Below are positions 45,820 to 54,728 of a stretch of 64,000 nt of DNA, one piece after another. The notes below the pieces were generated by a model. The model was given only the letters and a program-made list of their open reading frames with translations. It was not told the origin of the DNA and did no database searches. Location: contig JACCXN010000044.1 of the NCBI GenBank assembly GCA_013696965.1, positions 62,001 through 126,000 of the forward strand, read 5' to 3'. A program made the translations under genes and the position numbers. Position 1 is the first letter of the stretch, and every line of letters starts with the position of its first letter. Source of the DNA: Bacteroidota bacterium. Its GTDB lineage: Bacteria > Bacteroidota > Bacteroidia > JACCXN01.

Positions 45820-46872
45820 ATGTCTTCAAGTATAGATAAACCAATAATAGTTTGGCTTTTTACAGGTTGTACCCTTATTTTTTTAATGGTGGTAGTGGGG
45901 GGAATTACCAGACTTACCCAGTCTGGTCTTTCTATTGTAGAATGGAACCTTTTAATGGGCACTTTTCCACCCCTCACAGAGCTTGCCTGGCAGGATCTGT
46001 TTTTAAAATACCAACAATCGCCCCAGTTTCAGCTTGTAAACACGCATTTTTCACTGCATGAGTTTAAATCAATTTTTTGGTGGGAATACATCCATCGTTT
46101 GTTTGGAAGATTTATTGGTCTGGTGTTTTTTATTCCTTTTGTCTATTTTTTGGTAACTAAAAAATTCAATGTTACTTTACTGAAAAAATTACTGTTGATT
46201 TTTGTTCTTGGAGGTTTCCAGGGATTTTTGGGTTGGTATATGGTAAAAAGCGGACTGGTAAAAGATCCGGCAGTTAGTCATTACCGACTTGCAGCACATT
46301 TGATAACCGCCTTCATTTCATTTGGATTTACTTTTTGGGTAGCCCTTGATTTGTTACCTAAAGAGAAAAAGCAGCAGTCTGATTTTTCACCACTCCTTTA
46401 CACATTATCCTTGTTGTTGTTTCTTGTGTTAACCATTCAGATTATTTATGGTGCATTTGTAGCCGGATTAAAAGCAGGATATTCATATACAACTTTTCCA
46501 AAAATGGGTGATCAATGGATTGCAGAATCAGTAGGTTATACATACAATAAAATGGGGTTAATGAGCTTTTTTGAAAATCCGGCCAGTGTTCAGTTTATAC
46601 ACCGTTATATAGCATATGGTGTTGTTGCGCTAATAGGAATAATATGGTACGTTGGCTGGAAAAACGCTGTAAATGGAAATTTAAAAAGATCAATTGATTT
46701 ACTTGTATCCCTAGTTTCTCTTCAATTTCTGCTAGGTATAATAACCCTTATTTATTCCGTTCCAGTTGTATTTGGTGTATTGCATCAGGCAGGTGCATTT
46801 TTTACATTCGGAGCTGTAATTTATTTGTTCTTTCAGCTTTCCCTGTCAAAGCAAAATTATTCAAAGGGTTAA
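45820..46872 (+). CDS. ctaA: Haem A synthase (COX15/CtaA)
   Basis: This inner-membrane enzyme oxidises the C8 methyl of haem O to make haem A for cytochrome c oxidase. It has about eight membrane helices and the expected histidines in WWEYIHRLFGRFIG (near residue 87), VSHYRLAAHL (near residue 152), FIHRYIAYG (near residue 262) and the LHQAGAFF helix near residue 325. The early TRLTQSGLSIVEW stretch is a family hallmark. The 350-aa length fits the two-repeat form. It is monocistronic here; no ctaB is nearby. Confidence 0.93.
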   Translation: MSSSIDKPIIVWLFTGCTLIFLMVVVGGITRLTQSGLSIVEWNLLMGTFPPLTELAWQDLFLKYQQSPQFQLVNTHFSLHEFKSIFWWEYIHRLFGRFIGLVFFIPFVYFLVTKKFNVTLLKKLLLIFVLGGFQGFLGWYMVKSGLVKDPAVSHYRLAAHLITAFISFGFTFWVALDLLPKEKKQQSDFSPLLYTLSLLLFLVLTIQIIYGAFVAGLKAGYSYTTFPKMGDQWIAESVGYTYNKMGLMSFFENPASVQFIHRYIAYGVVALIGIIWYVGWKNAVNGNLKRSIDLLVSLVSLQFLLGIITLIYSVPVVFGVLHQAGAFFTFGAVIYLFFQLSLSKQNYSKG

Positions 46873-46996
46873 TAAACGGGAAAAATAAGTATTGAACATT
46901 TAAACGCTTGAGAAGGAAAATAGCGCATTAAAAAGCATTTGCCTTCTAAATCAGGATTGATTCAAAATATCTTTAATTAAGGATTGCCCCTGGTTT

Positions 46997-49381
46997 TTAC
47001 CTAACAATAACCATCTTTTTAAAAGCAGTTTTGTTTTCTCCTGATTCAATAGTATAATAATAAATCCCAGTTGCTAATTCTGAAGTATTAACCCGAATGC
47101 TTCCTTGTTGTTCATATACAGGTATTTCGGTTATAACAGAACCCAGGGAATTGTATAGTATTATTTTATTGTTAGTATTCTGTGTTAAAACATTAAAGTT
47201 GATATAAGTATAATCATTTGCTGGATTAGGTTGGTTTTGAAACAAATATGTAAAATGATGTTGTGAAGTAAGAGTTGAAAGACTTCCAGTTGTGGTTACA
47301 ATAAGGTCATCAAAATAAAATCCATCTCCCGTTTCATAATTGTCGGAAACAATTTTGTATCTCAAAAATATTTCCTGGCCAAGATAATCACTTAAGTTTA
47401 TCTCTTCCTTTACCCAAGTGGTTTGTAGGCCATCATATAAAGGTTCTCCTGATACCTGGTTTGATGATCCCGGCTTGGTGTATTTACCGCATAATGGAGT
47501 CCAGGAGGAGCCATTTAAGGAGGCCATTACCTGAACATAATCATAGCCTGCTTCAATATCCCATTTGGCCATAAAAGTTAACATCGCAGAGGTAGCATCA
47601 ACCAAATTGATTTTTGAGAGTGAAGTAATTGTCTTATTGATATTGTTTGCATAATTTCCATTAGGAGAATCTGTAATAGATGAAGAGGGTGAATAATAAG
47701 CATTTGAAGTTATTCCCCAGGTGCTTGTTTGCCAATTACCAAGATTGTTGCCATTATCAGCCAATAGAACAACAGGCAAGCCATAAATTTTTGTAATGGT
47801 ATCATAATGTGTATACATGCCATTGTTTACTGCCAAAACAAAACTAAAGGCCTGTCCATCGTTAATGGCGGGATTTAAAGCTATACTTATTGAATCGATT
47901 TTAGATTCAAGCAAGTCCAGGCCAGAAAAAACTTTTGGTGCAGCGGCTGATGAAACATTGTTTAAAGGAATAATGCTTACGGTGAAATTTGCGGGATCCA
48001 GACCAAGTCTGACTATTTCAAAATCTATGTATGCATTTTTAACAGCAAGCATAGCAGGGGATTTATCCTTAGCCAGTGCAAATTTTCCTGCAAGATGTGC
48101 CATACTTAAATTCTGACGAATATTCACCATGCAAATGTCCTTTATCCTGGAAGAAGGGGGCCAGAATCCATCAGAACCTTCGCCTGCTTCTGGAGTCATT
48201 GCCATAGTTTTGTTTTTAGTAGTTTCTTCCCCGTACATCCAGTCATCAGAAGACCCATTAACTACATAGTTTACTGTTTGATCACCAGTTCCATATTTGT
48301 AATTGTTATCCCTGGTAAGTAACTGCGCATAGTTCACAAACAAAGCAGAATCTGGAGTATAATAAGAAGGCTGAAAGCCCCAGGGATAGATTAATAAATT
48401 TCCGTAAGTATGATAATTTAATGTGAGTTTAAAATCCCTTTGATTGCAAAAATCCCTTACAGCTTGGGTTTCGGGCTCTGAAAATGCTGCAGGGCCTCGG
48501 TACACATCTGAGCCACTTGAAGGAGATGATCCACTGTTGTCAAATCCCCAGGAATAACCATAATTTCTGTTTAAATCAACGCCAAAAGTTCCATCGCCAT
48601 TGTTTTTTCTGTTTTTTCTCCACATACCGCCGCCATTTGGATTGGTAGTATAATTGTAAACATATCCATCAGGGTTTACACAAGGCACAAAAAACATTTC
48701 AAGATTATCCACAAGGTATTTTACTTCCGCATTTGTATCATAGTTTTCAAGCAAATACCACATATAATAGATTAACTGAGAAAGAGAGGCAGGCTCCCTG
48801 GCATGATGCAAAGCATTGTAAAACACTTCCGGCTTATTTTGATCCACGCTTGGATTGTCAGAAATTTTAACGTGATAAATTGGTCTGCCTTCTACACTAT
48901 TGCCAATGGATTGCTTTACAGAAATAAGGCTAGGATATTTACTTGCCATGCTGTCCAGATTGTTTATCATTTCCTGAAAGGTAAAAAAACCACCCATTGA
49001 ACCTAACTGGAAATTTTGTGGGCTTGGATAAACAACAGGTGTGTTGCAACTATTTCTTGAATCCCTTGAATCACTGCTTAAATCAAGCGTATTTTGACTA
49101 ATATAAAATTCAACAACATCGTCAATATTTATTTCATATTGAAATCCACTTTGTTGAATTAAATTTATTTCATGTTCAGAAAAATCAGAAATAAAATAAA
49201 CATCCTTTTTTACTTCGCCATGATCAGTAGTTACTCCCAGGGCGCCCAAAGCTTTTAAACCACCCGGGAGGGAATTGGTGTAAACTTTAACCTTTGAATA
49301 TTTGGGTAATTCCTGTGATAATATCGGAAAAGAAAAGCTAAGGATAATAAAACCTGCAATTGTTAAGAGTCGGATAGTCAT
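46997..49381 (-). CDS. M14 zinc carboxypeptidase with T9SS C-terminal sorting domain
   Basis: The N-terminal signal peptide (MTIRLLTIAGFIILSFSFPI) is followed by a short pro-region. The M14 catalytic domain has zinc ligands in NALHHAREPAS (near residue 188) and NYHTYGNLLIYP (near residue 320), the substrate motif DLNRNYGYSW, and the catalytic glutamate in TPEAGEGSDGF (near residue 394). A beta-sandwich follows (~540-700). The last ~80 residues (NQPNPANDYTYINFNV to AFKKMVIVR) form a type A T9SS sorting domain, so the enzyme should be exported and attached or released at the cell surface. It is a lone gene. Confidence 0.93.
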   Translation of the reverse strand: MTIRLLTIAGFIILSFSFPILSQELPKYSKVKVYTNSLPGGLKALGALGVTTDHGEVKKDVYFISDFSEHEINLIQQSGFQYEINIDDVVEFYISQNTLDLSSDSRDSRNSCNTPVVYPSPQNFQLGSMGGFFTFQEMINNLDSMASKYPSLISVKQSIGNSVEGRPIYHVKISDNPSVDQNKPEVFYNALHHAREPASLSQLIYYMWYLLENYDTNAEVKYLVDNLEMFFVPCVNPDGYVYNYTTNPNGGGMWRKNRKNNGDGTFGVDLNRNYGYSWGFDNSGSSPSSGSDVYRGPAAFSEPETQAVRDFCNQRDFKLTLNYHTYGNLLIYPWGFQPSYYTPDSALFVNYAQLLTRDNNYKYGTGDQTVNYVVNGSSDDWMYGEETTKNKTMAMTPEAGEGSDGFWPPSSRIKDICMVNIRQNLSMAHLAGKFALAKDKSPAMLAVKNAYIDFEIVRLGLDPANFTVSIIPLNNVSSAAAPKVFSGLDLLESKIDSISIALNPAINDGQAFSFVLAVNNGMYTHYDTITKIYGLPVVLLADNGNNLGNWQTSTWGITSNAYYSPSSSITDSPNGNYANNINKTITSLSKINLVDATSAMLTFMAKWDIEAGYDYVQVMASLNGSSWTPLCGKYTKPGSSNQVSGEPLYDGLQTTWVKEEINLSDYLGQEIFLRYKIVSDNYETGDGFYFDDLIVTTTGSLSTLTSQHHFTYLFQNQPNPANDYTYINFNVLTQNTNNKIILYNSLGSVITEIPVYEQQGSIRVNTSELATGIYYYTIESGENKTAFKKMVIVR

Positions 49382-49619
49382 ACTTGATTTTTTGACTAAG
49401 ATAATCTAAAAAATAAATAGATGAAAGTAAAAAAGACTACAATAATTTTTGTTTCTAATTTTTTTTTTTAAAAATGACTTATTTTAAGAAATTATTTTTG
49501 CCTCAAATTCATGATATTATTTGTGTTTAATAGAAAAAAGAGCACTCTTATTGAGCAAAATTGCCATTAATTTAGTAAATTGCAACTAGATTCAAAAAAT
49601 GACAATTAATTTCATTTAA

Positions 49620-50537
49620 ATGCGCCTGTTTTTTTTAAGTTTTGTTTGTTTTTTAATTGCCCCTGTATTGTATTGTCAGACAGAAGTAATACAGCCGGTG
49701 CTAATTAATGATGCATATTTGAAAACAGCCAACCTAAGCCGTTCTGCATTTGAAATGTCCAAAAAAATTTATTTTGCAGACAAGCCCGCAATTAAAAATG
49801 CTCTTTCAGACAGCCTTGTTCTTGTATTTAATGAACTCGTATTTAACACAGGAATATTGCTGAAAGAACAAAATATTCAAAAAAAAGTAAAATCAGTTAT
49901 AGAGGATATAAATAAAAAAACAATTTCCTATACAGGAAAAGTAAAAGAAATTAGAAAAGCACCTACTCTTGAAGGAAAAGATGCAATTACAGAAAAAATC
50001 ATTTTTTTTTGTGGGTCAATCGTGGTAAATTCTTATTATGCATTTCTTACAGCTTCTGATAACAATCCGAACATAAAGGGTAAACTTCCCAATAACACCA
50101 ATTTGAATGACAGTCTCGAGCTCTTAAATGCAGACAAGTCAACAAATTTTCTTTTCATGAAAGAGTATATAGGCTACAACAGCGGTCTTTCCTTCCAGAT
50201 AAGAGATCTTCAAAAATATTTAGCGACAACAATGCCTAAGGAAGAAAGAATAGAAATGGAAAAACTGCTTGAAGAGTTAAAGGCAGAAAAATCAAAAAAC
50301 GATCACCTTCTGTTTCTTACTGTGGAACAATTGAATGAAACCAGGGAAAAAATAATCCAGACCATAATTGAGGGGTATAATTTACAGGAGGAGTTTAAAG
50401 CATACGATAGCAATAAAGATGGAAAAATTAGCATAGAGGAAATCTATGTTACAATTGATCTGTTTTTGGAAGGAGGTGCAAATTTAAAGTCTGAAACAAT
50501 TTATTCACTTATTGATTTTTATTTAGGCAGCGAATAA
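49620..50537 (+). CDS. Secreted helical protein with one EF-hand, 305 aa
   Basis: A signal peptide (MRLFFLSFVCFLIAPVLYCQ) precedes a largely helical protein, including a charged coiled-coil-like stretch (MEKLLEELKAEKSKNDHLLF, near residue 212). A canonical EF-hand calcium loop, DSNKDGKISIEE, lies near residue 264, with correct ligands at loop positions 1, 3, 5, 9 and 12. Only one EF-hand is evident. Calcium-dependent behaviour is a fair inference; no known family is recognised. It is an isolated gene between M14 and gldD. Confidence 0.75.
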   Translation: MRLFFLSFVCFLIAPVLYCQTEVIQPVLINDAYLKTANLSRSAFEMSKKIYFADKPAIKNALSDSLVLVFNELVFNTGILLKEQNIQKKVKSVIEDINKKTISYTGKVKEIRKAPTLEGKDAITEKIIFFCGSIVVNSYYAFLTASDNNPNIKGKLPNNTNLNDSLELLNADKSTNFLFMKEYIGYNSGLSFQIRDLQKYLATTMPKEERIEMEKLLEELKAEKSKNDHLLFLTVEQLNETREKIIQTIIEGYNLQEEFKAYDSNKDGKISIEEIYVTIDLFLEGGANLKSETIYSLIDFYLGSE

Positions 50538-50767
50538 TTGATTTATTTAATTCCATACCCTTTAAATATTGTTTTCCTAAAAACATTTCCCAAGCAACTG
50601 GAAAAATATATTTCTATCCTCAATCAGCCAACAAGTAAAACTTTAAATTAAATTTCAACGAATTTTTACTGTAAAGGAACTTGCATTAGCTGTAAAAAAT
50701 AATCTTGTTTTACACCAAAATTGAGCCTTGAATTCTCAAGGTAGATGTTATTGAGAAAGGGAAAAAA

Positions 50768-51346
50768 TCAATTCCACTTAAAGGTTTCCATCAGGTGATA
50801 AATATCCTTTTTGATAAAGTCTATAACAGGAGCTAATGAATCCTGGTTGGGAGGAGCATTGAAATAAAGAGATCCCCTTACAAAATGGTTGGTACTGTCG
50901 GTGATATAAAACTGAATGTTTGTTGCTGCATCCCCTTTAATATCATATAAAAGCCCATAAGTTCGGGCGGAATCATTAATAAAAAGGTTTTCTCTTATGT
51001 CGGTAGCTTTTGAGGTGTGTTTGTAGGTTAAAGATCTTGAATTCTCAATAAAGGTTTCAAGATTATTGTCAATTGGCTTGTAACTTAAATGTATTCTGGC
51101 ATTAAACCGGTGAAAGTCAATATTCATCCAGCAGGGTTCAGCCTCAGGCCGTTCATCTTTCAAAACTTTCGCATAGGTTGGAAAATCAAATGAAAAAGGA
51201 CATTGATCCTTGAGTTTTTGGTATTCTTTTTCAGGGAGATCAATCCTGAAATAGGCACGTGGTTTTGGAGAATAATCCTGTTCACAACTCTGTAAAAAGA
51301 GCACAATTGAAAGCAGGAATAAAACGTGTATTGTAAATTTTTTCAT
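50768..51346 (-). CDS. gldD: Gliding motility lipoprotein GldD
   Basis: The lipoprotein signal (FLQSCEQDYSPKPRAYFRID) places the lipid-modified Cys at about residue 21, and the region PKPRAYFRIDLPEKEYQ is characteristic of GldD. In Flavobacterium, loss of GldD abolishes gliding and affects T9SS-dependent functions. The 192-aa size is standard. It is translationally coupled (ATGA overlap) to gldE and ends the run mutY-ssb-gldE-gldD. Confidence 0.92.
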   Translation of the reverse strand: MKKFTIHVLFLLSIVLFLQSCEQDYSPKPRAYFRIDLPEKEYQKLKDQCPFSFDFPTYAKVLKDERPEAEPCWMNIDFHRFNARIHLSYKPIDNNLETFIENSRSLTYKHTSKATDIRENLFINDSARTYGLLYDIKGDAATNIQFYITDSTNHFVRGSLYFNAPPNQDSLAPVIDFIKKDIYHLMETFKWN

Positions 51347-52686
51347 TGTTTGTTTTTATCCAGATCTCCGTTGTTAATAGTTACTTTAACGGTTTTAATT
51401 CTCCTTGAATCTACCGACTCAATTTTAAACGTATAGATGTTGAAATTTATTTCCGCCCCTTTTGCAGGAAATGCACCTTCAAGTTCTAAAATAAAGCCAG
51501 CAAGGGTATCTGATTCGCCTTTTGTTTGTTCAAAAATATCACCATCTATATTCAGAACACGGTATAAGTCATTCAATGCAGTTTTTCCTTCAAAAACATA
51601 ATTGTGTTCATCAAGCTTGGAATAAACGAGTTCCTCTTCATCGAATTCATCGCTTATTTCACCAACAATCTCCTCCATAATATCCTCAAGGGTTACAATT
51701 CCTGATGATCCACCGTATTCATCAACAACTACAGCAAGATGTATTTTTTTTCGTTGAAACTCCTTTAAAAGATCATCTATCTTCTTGTTTTCAGGAACAA
51801 AAATGGGAGGACGTAATAATTTTTGCCATTCAAAACCTGCATCATTATTGAGGTAGGGCAATAAATCTTTAATATACAATATACCTGAAATAGTGTCAAA
51901 GTTTTCCTTGTATATTGGAATTCTTGAAAATCCGGATTCCACAATCTTGTCAAGTAGGGTTTTATAGTCAATATCATACTCAAAAGCAGAAACATTTACT
52001 CTTGATTTCATTATTTGTTTTACATCGGTATTTCCGAATTTCACAATACCTTTTAAAATTTGCTGTTCGTTGCCGGAAGTTTCTTCAGTTGTAGTTAATT
52101 CCAGTGCATGAGATAGATCACTAACTGAAATAGTATGACCCTTTTTCTTAAATCTCTTGTCAATGATTTTGGTAGAATTAACAAGTAATAAACTTAGTGG
52201 TTTAAAAACTTTTACCAGGATTAAAATAGGATAAGCCATTAATTTTGCCATAATTTTTTGATGTGTATTGGCATAAATTTTAGGAATTACCTCACCCATT
52301 AAGAGAATAAGAAATGTAACAAGCAAAACCTGGATAAAAAACAAAGCTACAGGATCGGTAATCATGTAGAACAGCTTATCTGTAAGTACTGTAGATAAAA
52401 CAACAATACTTACATTAATGAAATTGTTTGCAATAAGAATGGTGGCAAGTAACCTTTTGGGTTTTTCCAAAAGGTGCAAAACGGTTTTAGATGAATTATC
52501 GGATGCGGATTCCAGCTCCTCAAGATCTGCAGGGGAAAGGGAGAAGTAAGCTACTTCTGAACCTGAGACCAATCCAGATAATATAAGCAATAAAAGCATT
52601 GCCATACTTCCCATTAGAAAGTATTGGTCAATGCTTGAATTGGTTAATAAGGTTAATAATGTTTCCAGTCCGCTCTGTTCGTCCAA
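51343..52686 (-). CDS. gldE: Gliding motility-associated protein GldE (CNNM/CBS/CorC_HlyC)
   Basis: The N-terminal CNNM transmembrane domain with about four helices (LLILSGLVSGSEVAYFSLSP near residue 33) is followed by two CBS domains (ISGILYIKDLLPYL near residue 265, EYGGSSGIVTLEDIMEEIVG near residue 325) and a C-terminal CorC_HlyC domain. Related proteins sense or move magnesium. In Flavobacterium GldE supports GldD function. The frame can begin only at TTG (52686), one codon after an in-frame stop, or at an inner ATG that would cut the membrane domain. It follows ssb by 56 bp. Confidence 0.92.
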   Translation of the reverse strand: MDEQSGLETLLTLLTNSSIDQYFLMGSMAMLLLLILSGLVSGSEVAYFSLSPADLEELESASDNSSKTVLHLLEKPKRLLATILIANNFINVSIVVLSTVLTDKLFYMITDPVALFFIQVLLVTFLILLMGEVIPKIYANTHQKIMAKLMAYPILILVKVFKPLSLLLVNSTKIIDKRFKKKGHTISVSDLSHALELTTTEETSGNEQQILKGIVKFGNTDVKQIMKSRVNVSAFEYDIDYKTLLDKIVESGFSRIPIYKENFDTISGILYIKDLLPYLNNDAGFEWQKLLRPPIFVPENKKIDDLLKEFQRKKIHLAVVVDEYGGSSGIVTLEDIMEEIVGEISDEFDEEELVYSKLDEHNYVFEGKTALNDLYRVLNIDGDIFEQTKGESDTLAGFILELEGAFPAKGAEINFNIYTFKIESVDSRRIKTVKVTINNGDLDKNKQ

Positions 52687-52742
52687 CTTTTATAAATAAT
52701 GAGTAAGATGCAATGTTTTTGAATTAAACAGAGCAAATATAG

Positions 52743-53162
52743 TTAAAAAGGTAAATTATCAGTTGCTTCTTCAGAAGTAACTGCAATTTTTTCTGTGTTT
52801 CCAGAACTATTCATTGTTGTTGCATAATCCTCCTTTTTGTTCAACATAGTAAGGTTATCCCCTATAATCTCTGTAATGAACCGCTTATTTCCTTCTTTAT
52901 CTTCCCAGGAACGTGATTTGATTTTGCCTTCAATGTATACAGTTGAACCTTTTTTTAGAAATTTCTCAGCAACTTCTGCCAAACCTCTCCAAAGTACAAC
53001 ATTGTGCCATTCGGTCTGGTCAATTTTGTTCCCGTTTTTGTCTTTGATGGTTTCGGATGTAGCAAGTGGAAATTTAGCTACTGCTATTCCGCCTTCCAAA
53101 TACCTCACTTCTGGGTCTTTTCCCAAATTTCCAATTAAAATTACTTTGTTGATGCCTGCCAT
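52743..53162 (-). CDS. ssb: Single-stranded DNA-binding protein
   Basis: The OB-fold is clear from the opening MAGINKVILIGNLGKDPEVR, then WHNVVLWRGLAEVAEKFLKK near residue 52 and KSRSWEDKEGNKRFITEI near residue 82. The short linker ends in an acidic tail TDNLPF, a variant of the usual DDxPF tip that binds partner proteins. At 139 aa it is of ordinary size. It has its own -7 element and lies 67 bp after mutY. Confidence 0.95.
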   Translation of the reverse strand: MAGINKVILIGNLGKDPEVRYLEGGIAVAKFPLATSETIKDKNGNKIDQTEWHNVVLWRGLAEVAEKFLKKGSTVYIEGKIKSRSWEDKEGNKRFITEIIGDNLTMLNKKEDYATTMNSSGNTEKIAVTSEEATDNLPF

Positions 53163-53194
53163 AAAAAAAATGTTTAAGGTTAATATTGTTTATA

Positions 53195-53202
53195 CAAAAA
53201 TA
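53195..53202 (-). promoter_or_regulatory. -7 promoter element of ssb
   Basis: Read leftward, TATTTTTG matches TAnnTTTG exactly, 32 bp ahead of the ssb ATG. This would give ssb-gldE-gldD a promoter separate from mutY. Confidence 0.45.
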
Positions 53203-53229
53203 TAAAAAATATCGATAATAGGAAATTTA

Positions 53230-54288
53230 TTAGAGGGTTTCTAAGGTGGCTTTGCTGTTAAGGTATTTGTCGATTAAGCGAGGTATTGGAAATTGATTTA
53301 AAGTGTCAAAATGTATTGATTTTAATTCCTTTGGCAAGTTTTTCATCTCCTTGATTTCTATTTCATAAAAAACAGCGTAAATAATTTGATGGGAGAGGAT
53401 ATGTTTATATTCAAGAGATACCTTAATTAGATCCCAATTCACTCCGGTTAATTCTTTAAAAAATGGGTGTTTTAATATACTTAAAGGCTTTTCCCTTGAT
53501 TTTAATTCTATTAATGGAAATTCATATAAATTTTTCCAAATATCCTGACCTGTTCTCTTTTGTACAAAAAGCCAATCGTTACTCTTTAAATGCAGGTAAT
53601 GAAAAAACCTTTCTTTTTGTTTGGTTTTCTTTGCTTTTACAGGGCGTGAATCAATTGAATTGTGTTTCAAGGCAAGGCAATTTTGAGCAAAAGGGCATAA
53701 GGCGCATGAAGGTTGTTTAGGGGTACAAATAGTAGCGCCAAATTCCATTGTTGCCTGGTTGAACAAATCAGGCCTTTTAGCATCCATAAGATCTTTCGCC
53801 ACTTCAAGAAATTGTTTTTTTCCTATTAATGAATCAATAGGAGTATTTATATCAAAGAGTCTAGAGAAAAACCGGAAAACATTTCCATCCACAACAGGAT
53901 GAGGTAAGTTGTAAGCAAATGAAGCAATTGCAGCTGCTGTATAATCTCCCACACCCTTTAATTCCTTAAGCTTAATGTAATTATTTGGGAAAATCCCGTT
54001 ATGTTCATTAGTGATTAGCCTTGCAGTAAAATGGAGGTTTCTAGCTCTTGAATAATATCCTAATCCCTGCCACAATTTCAATACCTGGTTCTCGTCAGCT
54101 AAAGCCAGGTCGGAAACAGTGGGGAATGAGTGTATAAAATTAAGATAATAGGGCAAGCCTTGGTCAACTCTTGTTTGTTGAAGAATAACCTCTGAAAGCC
54201 AAATGAAATAAGGATTTTTGGTGTTTCTCCAGGGTAAATCCCTTTTGTGTTGAAGATACCAGTTAATTAGAATCTCTGAGAAGTGCAT
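53230..54288 (-). CDS. mutY: A/G-specific adenine DNA glycosylase
   Basis: MutY removes adenine mispaired with 8-oxoguanine. The helix-hairpin-helix LKGVGDYTAAAIASFA is near residue 108 with the catalytic aspartate in VVDGNVFRF just after. The [4Fe-4S] cluster ligands follow the C-x6-C-x2-C-x5-C pattern in CTPKQPSCALCPFAQNC near residue 190. A C-terminal NUDIX-like domain recognises 8-oxoG. The 352-aa length is full. It heads the mutY-ssb-gldE-gldD run. Confidence 0.95.
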   Translation of the reverse strand: MHFSEILINWYLQHKRDLPWRNTKNPYFIWLSEVILQQTRVDQGLPYYLNFIHSFPTVSDLALADENQVLKLWQGLGYYSRARNLHFTARLITNEHNGIFPNNYIKLKELKGVGDYTAAAIASFAYNLPHPVVDGNVFRFFSRLFDINTPIDSLIGKKQFLEVAKDLMDAKRPDLFNQATMEFGATICTPKQPSCALCPFAQNCLALKHNSIDSRPVKAKKTKQKERFFHYLHLKSNDWLFVQKRTGQDIWKNLYEFPLIELKSREKPLSILKHPFFKELTGVNWDLIKVSLEYKHILSHQIIYAVFYEIEIKEMKNLPKELKSIHFDTLNQFPIPRLIDKYLNSKATLETL

Positions 54289-54313
54289 CGGATAAGAGTT
54301 ACATTTAAAAAGT

Positions 54314-54321
54314 CAAAAGTA
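54314..54321 (-). promoter_or_regulatory. -7 promoter element of mutY
   Basis: Read leftward, TACTTTTG matches TAnnTTTG exactly, 25 bp ahead of the mutY ATG. It is divergent from, and about 30 bp away from, the HU promoter. Confidence 0.5.
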
Positions 54322-54334
54322 AAGAATTATTTTT

Positions 54335-54361
54335 TTGTTTGATTTTTTAAAATTATCTTTG
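54335..54361 (+). promoter_or_regulatory. Promoter of the HU operon (-33 TTG, -7 TATCTTTG)
   Basis: TTG (54335-54337) and TATCTTTG (54354-54361) are 16 bp apart, the same spacing as in the HMA promoter. The -7 element runs on as GCAGCCC, a string shared with the rplU promoter. Confidence 0.65.
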
Positions 54362-54428
54362 CAGCCCTTAAAACAAATAGTATTAACATATTAACATAAA
54401 TAATTCAACAATTTTAATTTTTAGCATC

Positions 54429-54722
54429 ATGACAAAAGCGGATTTAGTAGCGGAAATTTCTGAAAAAACCGGAATAGAAAAACTAGCAGTACAAACAACA
54501 GTAGAAGCTTTTATGAAGTCAATCAAGACTTCCCTTGAGAAAGAAAGAAATGTTTATTTAAGAGGGTTTGGTAGTTTTATAGTTAAAAAAAGAGCAGAAA
54601 AAACAGGACGCAATATTTCTAAAAACACAACAATTATTATTCCTGCACACAACATACCATCATTTAAGCCGGCAAAATCTTTTGTAGAAAAAATTAAGAA
54701 AAACGTAAAAGTATCTAAATAA
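54429..54722 (+). CDS. HU family DNA-binding protein
   Basis: This 97-aa HU/IHF-fold protein begins MTKADLVAEISEKTGIEKLA and has the RGFGSFIVKKRAEKTGRNIS segment leading into the DNA-binding beta arm (residues ~50-75), with the proline-containing IIIPAHNIPSFKP after it. It bends and compacts DNA as a dimer. It is the first gene of a rightward unit with a TPR protein, a 30-aa basic protein and rng, and has a strong promoter. Confidence 0.95.
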   Translation: MTKADLVAEISEKTGIEKLAVQTTVEAFMKSIKTSLEKERNVYLRGFGSFIVKKRAEKTGRNISKNTTIIIPAHNIPSFKPAKSFVEKIKKNVKVSK

Positions 54723-54728
54723 AAAAAG

